Source of the DNA: Mesodorylaimus sp. YZB2_4
Taxonomy: Eukaryota > Nematoda > Enoplea > Dorylaimida > Dorylaimidae
Length of the DNA: 64,000 nt
Assembly (NCBI GenBank): GCA_030248295.1
Contig: JASANH010001409.1
Span: 124,001-188,000 of the forward strand
Direction: 5' to 3'
The position numbers and the translations under genes were made by a program. A model generated the notes under the pieces. The model had not been told where the DNA came from. It saw only the letters and a list, made by a program, of their open reading frames with translations, and ran no database searches. This document shows, one piece after another, positions 1 to 11,100 of the stretch; positions within the stretch are counted from its first letter, which is position 1, and the number at the start of each line of letters is the position of its first letter.

Positions 1-424
1 TGGCATAAAGTTGATGGGGGTAATTTAGCACAAAACAATTTTATGCCCAGAAATTCCCAATATTTTGGTCACATAACACCTTTATGCTCTGGCTATATGA
101 GTAACGATGAATCTGACGCACAATCGGTTTTTATGCGTGGAAAGACCTAGGAATCTGAACATTACTCAAAAAGTCAAAATATGTCACATACACCTTTATG
201 CTCGGGAGTCCTCAATTATTTCAGACAGCTTGAAAACGATGCCAGAATCCAAGACTAGCCAAAAATTACAACGACTATAATGGACTATAATGGACTATAA
301 TGGACTATAATGGAATGTTAATAGGAATCCCCAAAAAGAACAATTAAGTGGAAGCCAAATGAAATCACTTTTGAAGCTCGCGGTGAAAGACTGTTTTTTC
401 TTATTTGACGGGAAGTCTTACTAG
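1..424. repeat. Repeat-rich flank with a 10-bp tandem repeat
   Basis: No gene is visible. A 10-bp unit, actataatgg, is repeated four times at about 274-313. A looser duplication carrying cacctttatgctc occurs near 75 and again near 190, about 115 bp apart. Nothing coding or RNA-like is recognised. Confidence 0.6.
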
Positions 425-1085
425 CAAGTGAATGGGGTGGCCATGGGGAATCCTTTGGGCCCTGTTTTCGCCAATATTTTCCTAGCTCATCATGAGACTT
501 CATGGCTTCAAACCACCGCAGTGGTCCATCGCAGATATGTGGGTGACACTTTCATGTTCATGTTCATGTTTTACCATATCACCAAACGCTTATGCGCACT
601 CGAGGGTGAAGGGACACATTTTACACGAAATGATTTACCGGCCCGCGAGTCGAACACTCGCCCGTAACTGCGCACCTGGCGTGAGAGGCAGACGCCTAAC
701 CCACCAGGCCACGAGGCCGGAGGACGACTTTCCTCCTTTTCAATGCACAACAGGCGGATGACATAATTTTCCCTTTAATGATGCAGCCAACAAGTTTGCT
801 GCCTATCTGAATAAACAGCACAAGAACATGTCCTTCACTGTGGCGTTGAAATCTGATATCTCTATTTGATTTTTGGGGGTCTCCATAATGCGATCAGACC
901 AGGGCTTCAGCACCTCAATTTTTCGAAAACCAACTTTCACGGCCAACACCCAGTTTGAAAGTTGTATGCCAATCAGATACACGAGGGGTCTGTTGCAGAT
1001 TCTTTTATACCAGGTTGACCGACCTGCATATCGAGCTCAACAATATCAAGGACATCATGGCCAAGAATGGATAGCCACTCTGGCT
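425..1085 (+). mobile_element. Penelope-like retroelement remnant, reverse transcriptase part
   Basis: At 428-570 the frame reads GVAMGNPLGPVFANIF followed by HHE and RYVGDTF. This is the Penelope-type RT signature GVAMGSPLxPxxANxF and YVDDTF, with one Asp of the YVDD motif replaced by Gly. After a SINE insertion the RT resumes at about 770: AANKFAAYLNKQHKNMSFTV, a stop, then GFSTSIFRKPTFT and MPIRYTRGLLQILLYQV. That order is typical of the RT C-terminal part and thumb of Penelope elements. The stop, the altered catalytic motif and the insertion make it a dead copy. An open but unrecognisable frame continues to about 1510 and may be decayed element sequence. Confidence 0.85.
575..722 (-). mobile_element. 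tRNA-derived SINE copy 1, nested in the Penelope remnant
   Basis: Read on the minus strand, this copy starts with a tRNA-like head. It has an A-box-like tggcctggtgggttaggcgt, then tctgcctctcacgc, then a B-box-like gtgttcgactcgcgg. A tail with ccctcgagtgcgcataagcg follows. The same order occurs in six other copies in the window. It interrupts the Penelope reading frame, so it inserted later. Confidence 0.75.
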
Positions 1086-1600
1086 TATCGACAACGTCCT
1101 ACGACGCTTCCGGTCCAGTCAGTATCAGTATCAGCAGCCAATAATCGAGACACAAGCCCACGTGAAACGCTCTCATCAAGATTCCCTTCATGGGCCACCA
1201 TAGCCTTACCATCCGCCAACGTTTGTGCCGATTCCTCCATCAAGCGTATCCACAGATCGATTTCCGCTTCATCTTCACCACATGCGAAAGAATTGGTGAT
1301 CGTTTCAACATCAAAGATCGTCTGCCCCGTTTACTCGCCTCCCACTGATTGCATCCCCATAGATCATCTCGGTGTCTCGCAGTGCTCAGCCTTGACCAAC
1401 ATATCAGTTACCATTCTGATTGGTGAATGCGAGAGTTCTTGCCCACTGTCGCTTGGTATGAGGTCTCGGCTTAAGATGGGAGCATTGGCTTCGCAGCTCA
1501 GAAAATAATAAGCTCTTGCTAGGGATCCCTGTTCGGGACAGTGTAAAGTTGATCTTATTCCACAAAAGAAGCCATATACTGCACAAGTGAAACTACTGTA

Positions 1601-1919
1601 GGTGATGGAAGCAATAGATAGGTGATGGAAGCAATAGATAGGTGATGGAAGCAATAGATAGGTGATGGAAGCAATAGATAGGTGATGGAAGCAATAGATA
1701 GGTGATGGAAGCAATAGATAGGTGATGGAAGCAATAGATAGGTGATGGAAGCAATAGATAGGTGATGGAAGCAATAGATAGGTGATGGAAGCAATAGATA
1801 GGTGATGGAAGCAATAGATAGGTGATGGAAGCAATAGATAGGTGATGGAAGCAATAGATAGGTGATGGAAGCAATAGATAGGTGATGGAAGCAATAGATA
1901 GGTGATGGAAGCAATAGAT
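1601..1919. repeat. Tandem repeat, 16 copies of a 20-bp unit
   Basis: The unit ggtgatggaagcaatagata is repeated sixteen times without any visible mismatch except the final base. It keeps frames open on the minus strand because no stop falls in the unit there. The period of 20 is not a multiple of three, so the predicted peptide cycles through frames and is not evidence of a gene. There are no spacers, so it is not a CRISPR array. Confidence 0.97.
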
Positions 1920-2743
1920 TTCTTGCCTACCTCCTTGCATCCAGCGCTTCTCTACGGAGAGGTGCGATTCACTATGACCTGCTTCGCTTGGATAAGGCAA
2001 ATGACACTGTTCGCATTTGTGTACATAACTAGTCCCGATCCGATACACCAGCCTGATTTCATAATTTGGGCGCATCATCTCCAAGAAATTCTCGCATGTT
2101 TCAGTCTTTTACCAAGTTACGCAGCACACAATAGCATGTTATTGCCGATAGTCGCCCTCCGCCTTATCCCCCAAATCACCTAGACCCAAGATAAATGCAT
2201 CGTTAGCAGAACCTGACCTAAGCGAGATTATTTTGACGGACATTCAAAGTGTCGTCAAGATCAAGATAATCAAGATCAAGATAATGAATCAAGATTATGA
2301 ATGATTGCTGGTATATTTTTGGAAATAATCATGCACAGATTGACCCAGTAAACAAGGATCAATTCAAATGTCGTGTACATTTGTCACAGCCAGCGGGTTT
2401 AGACTGTCGTTGTTTGGCTAGTATACAGTCTTGTAGCATTACCAGTCCCAGTCGACTTAGGCGATAGTTGCCAGAGTCCGCTTGTTACAGTTCAAAACGT
2501 CGGAGCTGGAAATTGAGACGAGCTGAGTCGAACAACAGCCAAGAGGAAACAGCATTTCACGCAGCAACCAACAGGAAACGGCCTTGTCTAGCATCTCAGG
2601 GCCATTACCAAAACCAGAATAAAGGCTACTCCACCCTCAGCCGCGAGGCACGAGCTGGCCCATAAAAACAAGGTTTCGCACTCATATTGACAGTAGGAGC
2701 AGCAGTTATCCCTTCACCACAACAGTAACCAGAGACGGCAGAT

Positions 2744-3547
2744 ATGTTGCTGACTGTATTTTTGGTTCTTTTGCCATATGCCACGCGGCTGGCCATGAGG
2801 TAACGTAAATCAGTTGTACGAAATGCTGTGTGAGAAGTGACTGAATTACCATCTTTTAGTGGCTGCTCGCCAGTACCACCTCCGTCATCCTATTCCCCCC
2901 CTCCCAGCCCCCCTTATTGTCTGAATGGAATGGACTGGGTGGAGACACCTTCGGGAAAAAAACAAATCAATGAATTGTCGATTGGCGATCGAGTGGCATC
3001 TAAAATGTCGGAAGATGGTATTGTGTTTGAGCCAATCCAAGCCTTCCTGCACCGCGACACGTCGAAGGATGGTCAGGGCCTACGCCTCTCGACCAGCTCA
3101 GGCAGGCGGCTGATCATGTCCGACTATCACCTCGTTCTGCTGGGACCCGATGGCCGATCAGTGTTCGCTCGCAATGTGAAAGTGGGTCAGCGAGTGTTTG
3201 CCGTTGCATCGGGGCCGAACAAGACGTACGACGAGGAGGAGGTGGTTCGCATCGAGCCAGCCACATTGGACGGCAGGTACAGCCCGCTGACCAAGTCGGG
3301 CACCATCATCGTCAACGACGTCCTGGTGTCCTGCTACGCGTACTACGAGGACCACGACCTGCTCCATTCCGCCATACAATTGTTTTCCCCGTGGTTCATT
3401 TTTGGTCGAATCTCTGATCCCAGTTCTGTTTTTGGAAGAAGTGATGGATTGCACCCGTTGATCAGCGGCATCTTCGACTTCTTCTCCTACTTTTCTCCAT
3501 TTTCCGAATCACTAAGCCCTTATCTTTTACATGGCGCAGAAAGTTAG
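2744..3547 (+). CDS. Secreted Hint-domain (Hedgehog-type autoprocessing) protein, two exons
   Basis: Exon 1 is 2744-2799 and exon 2 is 2860-3547, giving about 247 aa. The start codon opens a signal-peptide-like MLLTVFLVLLPYATRLAM. About 20 Ser/Pro-rich residues follow, then a Hint domain from Cys39 (CLNGMDWVETPSG, then INELSIGDRV). Further conserved blocks are SGRRLIMSDYHLVLL, with the catalytic His, and SPLTKSGTIIVNDVLVSCYA near residue 190, which matches the PLTxxGTxxVNxVxxSCYA end block of Hedgehog Hint domains. Hint domains cut themselves off via the first Cys, and in Hedgehog add cholesterol. No Hedge signalling domain is present: only about 20 residues separate signal peptide and Hint. 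It may be a hog-type protein or one with a very short secreted peptide. The intron is inferred from GTAACG...TTTTAG and the restored frame. Confidence 0.82.
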
Positions 3548-5173
3548 GGAGCAGCGTTGTATCCGCGCATGGGCACTGGGTGACTGTGATATTGATATCC
3601 GTAGTGACCAGGGCTAAGGGGGTGATTATATTCTAACCAATTCTCGCGGCAGGTGGGTCTTCATGCTAATAGATTTATGGCTTTTCTATGCTTTGTAACA
3701 AAAGTGTGACTTTCAAATGCGGTATAAAATTGGTTGGAGGACTTTGTTGTCTGAAACTACCAACAACCAAGCGTAAAGTTTACTTCCCTAAAATTTACCA
3801 TGTGTACGAGAGGCTGGTCTAAACACGTAGCAGGATCCTGTAGAGACACACTTAAAATATGAAAACTTTCACAGCAGTCAACAAGACGCAGTTTCCTGCC
3901 AACCCTGTCCTGATCGTCAGTCGTAAAAATATGCGCCGCATTGAAACAGGATACTTACTTCGTTAGTCAGGTAGTTAATAAGATGAAAACAATGCATTGA
4001 AAAAAAGCGGGATGGTATTTTAATAGGTACGCAAAATAGAATTTGACATGGCTGGCCCTGTATTCCCCATAAACTTTCATACTGTAGTTCGACGAGACAC
4101 TGCTCCCTGCCAGTCCTGTCCTGAACGTGAGTGGCTGAAACGCGCATCTAACTAAAGCAGGAAACTTATTATGGTATTCGATGAGGTGAGCAACAGACTG
4201 CTATGACTAGCCCAGCATATTTTATACAAGCAGTGCGGTTCAGAATGAAATATTCCGTGCGAGTGCGTTGCCGAGTGATCAATCACGCCTAGACAGTGTT
4301 TCAGGCCGGAGCATTTCCAACTTCGGGAAAACAACATCGCGTCGCATTCGACAATCAGAAAGAGGAAAATAACCGTGGTATGAGAAAAAAGGGCGCGCCC
4401 AAAAATGTTGGGAGTAGAGATAGCATTAGCAAATCGATGTCAGAGCCGATAGCAGTCAAACCTTGTGTGAGAAAGGCTGTGCTGAGGTGAGACGAGAAAC
4501 CGCAATACAGTAGCTCTTCAGGTACCAGGAGCACTCCACGAGATGAAATTATGGACCAGAGTGACCCTCGGACGATTGCGGGTGGGCTATGGAGCCTGTA
4601 AGTGGCGACAGGGTTCAGAGGCAGGCGATCAGATTGATACAGCCAGTCCAACCTCGTCAAGAATGATTTCACTGGCAGACGCACGCGCCAAAAAATGCGA
4701 GTGGCACGTGATGATCCAGTTACACTTCTATGCCAACTGGCGGGTGCCGTTTCTCATCTGACTTTCAAAACAAACAATCCGAAAAGCCCACCAGTTCTTT
4801 GCACTACCATTGCATTAAGCAAAACGAAATCACAAAAATACAAAACTAGTACGTAAACACTATCAAAAGAAAATAAGCCTAATTACTAGCTACGAAAGTA
4901 ATGTTACCATGAATGCAAATATGACTTATCGTATCACAATTAAATCACAAAAAGTACATCATGGAAAATCATAATCAACTACTCAAACACTTTGGTAGGT
5001 AACAAAAACTGTGGAGCAACCTGTGAAATCATGACTGGAGTGTAAAGCAAACGCCAACTTCACGCCGTGCATACTCAAGAGTGTTAGTGCAAATAAGGTA
5101 CAGACTACCACAGGTGACAATTCCAGTTAGAAACAAACAAACGAAATACCCCACTGCTGTTCCATCCTGCTGG
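3548..5173. other. Intergenic stretch with a short direct duplication
   Basis: No exon is recognised between the Hint gene and the 3' end of the IP3 receptor. Two related segments, near 3889-3960 and 4096-4165, share a cctgccaRncctgtcctgaNcgt core, which suggests an old dispersed repeat. Part of the stretch should be the IP3R 3' UTR. Confidence 0.45.
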
Positions 5174-8100
5174 CTACTTGATCACAGCACGAGTCAGCTG
5201 CATCGTAAGCTAAAAGAAAAATTAATTTTAATCTTACTCAAAACTAAAAATTTCTTACCTGTTTCATCTCATCCAACTGGCACGACAGTTCTTGCACTTG
5301 CTTCATGCTCTGGGCCAGTGATGCCTGCACTTGACGCATTTCGCTTTGCTCACCATCGTTTTGCTCCATCGACAACGACATGGCGTGCATTCTAGGAAAC
5401 CAGTCCAGGTTCTTTTCCTGAAATTAAGAAGTCACAATGCTCGTTTTCGCGCTTCTGTTCCTGTTTTTTGACACATCATCAAGCGCTTGCAGGGCACTCG
5501 AGAGTGAAGGGACTCATAACACGAGAATTGACACCTCTGGCCGCGAGTCGAACACCCGATTGTAACTGCGCGCCTGCGCGAGAGGCAGACGCCTAACCCA
5601 TAACGCCAGGAGCCCAGTTTCTTGCGTCATCGATCGAATACCCGTCGAAGTAGCTAGATCGATCAAACCGAGTCCCCAAAGCAGTGCACACACACTTCCA
5701 CTTACCTGAATCATCTCATGCACATAACTTTCGGGTCCAGTGAACTCCGTCGACTTTTTCACTTTTAATAAAACGTAGAAATACAGGTAGTACCACATAT
5801 TGTGCTCGAACGTCACGTGCTCCTCGAATGTCAATGATTTGTTATCGAATCGCGCTCTTTCCAAACCTGCAAAAAATGAACTAATACTCCACATTTTAAC
5901 GAAACTGAAAACCCCTTACCGCAAATGAAGCATGTATTTCTCAAAATGTCGTCTTTTTGTTGCTTCTCGTTACGCAAATCGGCGAACGTGTCGATAATGA
6001 CACCAAAAATTACATTCAGGACGATAATGATCAATATGATGAAGAAAGCCAAGTCGTAGATAACACGAGCCACGAACTTGGGCTCGTACGGATGCACTTT
6101 CCGAAGCACTTCTCCGATCCCACCGCCCGACATGAATCCATCTCGAATCGAGGTCAGAATGCACATGCGCAGTGTCTCGCACGATTTTACTTTTGCTAAA
6201 ATCAAATCCCTTCTTGATAAAACCACCCACAAAAATATCCAAAACCGAGTCCTTACTCGTCTCAGTGACCTCTTGACAACTGTAATTGTCCCCTGCCGTC
6301 GGACATTCTCCATCGGCGCTGCACGTCCCTTCGGACGTCGATGCAGACTTGACTGACAGAGCATCCCAGACGGAAGACGAGGGCGTCGATCCCGACGACT
6401 CCAATGGTTCAACTTCCAAAAGGAAATCGCAGCGGAAATACAAATAGCCCACAATTGAGAACAAATAAACCAGAATAACAGCCAATACCGCAGTCAAAAC
6501 AATTGATCGCCAATTCCGTGTGACCGATCGAATCACGTTGCGTAGAGTTTCTTCGCACAAAACAAAGTCCAGGAGCTAAAAAATTATGAGTCTTGCTGCC
6601 GCTCATCTCAAAGTCAGTTATTTTAAATAACTGAAACTCAAAAATCAACAGAAACTTCACTTACCAAAACTGAATAGAAAAATTCATGTACGAATAAACC
6701 GGCAGCACAGAATGCGAAAAAAGTCAAGTGATACAAAAGCTCGCTATTCAGTACAACGCCCTTCAATGTCGGATCGAGGAACCCGCGGTTGCCCATCACA
6801 CTAACCACTTGTACCACTTTGTTAACAATCTGAAATGAGAGACTCGTCACTCCCGCCTAGAATCCAATCTGAACTCACTCACCTGCACAATACCCAATAC
6901 AATCAGACTGGCATTGACGCCGAGCGATATCAAGCTCCTCAAAGTTATGGTACTGCACCAAATGGCAATGGCACTCCACGTTGGCGCCGTATAAGTGAAC
7001 AAGGCCGTCGTCACCACCGACACCCACAATGCCACGTTGGCCGAGGTGTCGTTAACTGAAAACACCATTCTTACACCCCACTCATGAAAAATTGCACACG
7101 ACTTACACAAATCGAGGAGACTATTCGGTTTACTCGGCGGATAAAATATAGCTACGATGAAATTGATCAAAAATGCCAACACGACCGATATTTGTGTCCA
7201 TAATTTGACCCGTTGACTACACCAATACAACCACTTTCGAGCTGAAAATCTCAACGGGTCATCCTCCCAGCTACCACCCCGCTACTAGGAATCTGTATAT
7301 GCAAACACGCCCCAGTCAAAGCCATCCATCTATTGTTAATGATTGGCTGTTGGGTAGGACCAATCAGAACGAGGGACGTGGCTCCGCCTCCTACCCACTA
7401 GCCAATCAGAAGCAATAGAAAGTTGGCTATGGCTTCGACTAGGGCGTGTTAGCATTCCTACTACTCTCGCAATGTCAACTTACCTCGTAACTTTTCTTGC
7501 CAAACCATTTCGCGATACATAGTATCAAACTGGGCGAAAAATCCAGGTACTTTCGAGCCTTGTACATCTCGATCCGTCGTCAAGAAAACACGTTCTTTCG
7601 TTTCGGCGCTCAAATACTCGCATATTTGAGGCACGGGAAAAACGATAGCCTCAAGTGATCGATCGCTTCTAACGATCTAAAATTATCGACCCCATGACGC
7701 TAGCGCACGCTGGTGTAGTCAACACTCCTCACCTCGATTTCAGCCGTGTGCGCTTGATAGAAGGCCAACGCTTCGGCGAATGCTGGCGTCTCTGAGGAAG
7801 ATGGTTTGATCGAATTCCTCAAATCAGCGTTGTGACGAGCCAACTGATGAGCTAATATGAAAATATTGTGCCCGACTTCTTGAGGCGACGCGTTGTCCTC
7901 GTCTTCGCTATCACTTGAACGAGGACCAAATATCACATCGGGTGCACTGATTTCGGGCACGTGTACACGATTGTACGCCAGGCACGCTTCTCTCACCTGA
8001 AACAATCGACGAGTCCATACTTGGCACGAGCAACGTTCACACACAAAATCATGTATGGGCGCGGGCGGAGGTGCAGAAAGCTTTCTCCCCTTGGTTTGTG

Positions 8101-11100
8101 TTCACGGCTTGAATAAACTGACAAATACGTTTTTCCATCAAAAATTCAAATTGAAAATGGCGGGAATCGTCCAACATCCAGACCTTGCCCATACATGGCC
8201 AAAATGACAGTATTATTAAACAGTGAGTCCATCAGAAAGAACGTGCACACAACACACCGCCCGCAGCAAAAAGTGCGTTTGACTGACAAGAAATAAAATA
8301 CCCAAAAAATGATCAAGACACCCTCGGACACGACATCGAGTCTTACTATGATCTTTCGATGCATGTACGCGTCAACAAATGACTTAACCTAAACACACAC
8401 CAAACTATCTCGTGTCGATACGACTTGCATCCGCGCAGCTAGCACAGCATCACATCCGTGCAAAGCTCCAATAGGCAGCCCTGATCACTAGAGGACTACA
8501 CCAAGGGTTGGCTAGCACCCGTCAGTATACGCTTACCAGTTGCCTCGACCCGCCCACCATTCTGGCCATATTGTTCAAAATGCGTTCAGCATTCTCGCCA
8601 TCATTCCTCGATTCCATAATCGCCAACAGTAGTTTGGATGCATTGCTCTGAAACCAACTCGTCTGACACAATCACATTCACGACCACAATCATACTCTAC
8701 CTTGATCTCCAATGCCAAATTCACGTTCGTGTCCGCCAATGGCTTGATCTCGTTCAAGACCAACGATATAACGATGTCTAGACCATTCGACTCGTGCATA
8801 GCGATTGCGTTCTACAAAGTTCCAGCACTCAGAACCTCACTCGTTCAATCAGAGGTCAAGGAACTGACACGAGTCGTGGCCTAGCGGGTTGAGGCGTCTG
8901 CCTCTCACGCGGTGCGCACTTACAAGAGAGGGTTCGACTCCCGCCTGGGTAAAAAAAAAAAGTCCGTTTACTGTATGTTCCTTAGCCCTCGAGAGCTGTG
9001 CGCTGTACAGTGCTTGGCTATGGATGAAGTATGACATGACAGCTGTAAGATTTGCGCACGCGCCTCTCAGATCCCTCAATTCCCAGAGGAGTGAGTTCGA
9101 CTGTCGCTCACTTTATGCGCCATTTGAATTTGCTTGTTTTAAAATTTAAGCTCCGTGGGATGAACTGCCAAGTCAGTCAGTCCGTCACTTCAACATTTTG
9201 AGATAACTATACCACTAGATACAATGTGCAGCATATTGTGACCAGCATTCATGGCCATCGAGAGATCGACTCTCCCTTGGCTGGAAGACGTCACCCACTC
9301 CGGTTGATGTTTCAGTCGCAGGTAGAGTCGCGAGCTCTGCCTTGCCTGAGTTCTTGTTACAACATCAAGCGCCATGACACAAGGCCGAAACGGCACGTAC
9401 CTGGTTCTCGTGACACGGGCCTTGGCAGTACTCAGTTAACGATATAAGAGTCTGGTTGATCAAGGAGACATTGTGCACATTGATTTCGTGCAGCAATCCC
9501 AAACTGCCCGATGTACTCCCACAAATCGTGTCCAAGAATAACAGCGTTTCCGTCACCATATTGTAATTTGTTCGATTATATTGATTACGCAAATAATTCT
9601 GAAATCAGACGCATCGTTACCGAAAGATAAAATCGAGACAGCATGCCTCCTCACTCCTACTACATCCAGCCATTACCTACCTGCAAATCGCGATTATGAT
9701 TCTCGCATAAAAGTTGGAAGAAGCGAAAAATCGGTTCCATTATGGCCACTTCGGGCGGCACGAAACCTCTGTCCGCCTTTTCGACAATCGAGTCAGTCGG
9801 AGCGAACCGTTCAACGCCCAGTGCTGGATCGCCCAGTGTCAATAATCCCAGCGGCTCCTCGTCGATTCGATTCCAGTGCTCATGAGCCCTCTGCACAGCT
9901 AATTCCGCCAAACTGACTGGCCCATTCGAAACGGAAGAAGCTGAAATCAGTCGAACCTTAGAACCTATACAGCCGGTACCAGCTTCAGCACCCAACCCAC
10001 TCCATTCACACGCCTTCTGAGGGGGGGGGGGGGGTGGAATAATAGCAACCTTTCAGAATGCTATTCACCAGAGTCGACTATATGACCAAAGCCAAACACA
10101 GTACTCACGTTTTCTGCTGTTCTGAGGCGAGCGACTGGCTTTCATCCGATCCGATGACAACATTGAACTTCTCAATTTGTTCTGCGCCTGTTGCAATTTC
10201 TCATTGAACACGTGGAAGAATTTCTCCGCCGTATCATTTTTTTGTAAACGACGATAAATCGAAAACTAAAAAGACAAACTTTTTACAATCATAGGTTGTG
10301 CTACGGACAGCGAGTAGAATTAGGCCGGGCCGATATGCGAAATGTCTTGTGACTTGCCGCTTGAGGGCGCCTAGAATTCTTGGGGGTGCAGCTAGGGCAG
10401 TTGGCTTGGTGGGGAAGAGACAGGGCATTATAACAACAGGCCCCTGGGTGAGACTCGGGCTCTCCTTGCTTTCGTTTGCTCGATTCGTTTCCAGCTAATT
10501 GTTCTAAATTCTCGGACAGGCACCCTTCGTGTTTGTCCAACCCACTTGGCAGACCTGTGGTGTGGGCCAGGCCAGCCAGGGACTTCGATTAGCACACTCT
10601 CAAGGGCTAGCACTAGCTAGAGTAGCACACTCTCGCACACACTCTGAGGTCGTCAGTTCCATTCGGTTGATGATGCTGGAAGCGCCCCGGAGTTGACTCC
10701 AGGGCAGGTAGGTACTTGGTTTGTCTGTGGATTAGATCTAGGACGGTTGAGACATCGTCGTGCATTGCGCTCGTAAAGGATCCTCTGGTGGTGACTTTAG
10801 TCTTTACTGCGCCATCGACAGTGGAGCTGTTCCCCAGCATGGGCATCTTAGGACCGGGTGCATTCGACAGCAGCCAGGCTAGTGTATCATTGCACATAGC
10901 AGTTGCAGGAGACACCCTAGGGAGGCGCGGCATACACGCCTGAGGGGCTGTTGTAGGAATCAGGGTCTTAGTGATCGATACTGCGCAAGAATAAGCCTTT
11001 CTACCAGGTTAGGCTTACAGAAGACCTTGGACCGCTCGCCTATAAGATCAGCCCTGAACCCGCCGTTACGTGAGTGTAGAAGCATCAGCGCGTGTACGTG

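Noticed and set aside
1601-1919. CRISPR-like array
   Set aside because: Units are head-to-tail with no spacers, and the DNA is animal nuclear.
1364-2084. Long minus-strand open frames reading LLPSPIYCFHHLSIASITY repeats
   Set aside because: They are the 20-bp tandem repeat read in three successive frames; no gene signal flanks them.
5081-5395. Plus-strand open frame over the IP3R 3' exons
   Set aside because: The minus strand carries the conserved NLDWFPRM exon with correct splice sites.
10021-10033. Run of about 13 G residues as a regulatory G-quadruplex
   Set aside because: A single homopolymer in an intron, equally likely a sequencing-prone tract; nothing else supports a role.
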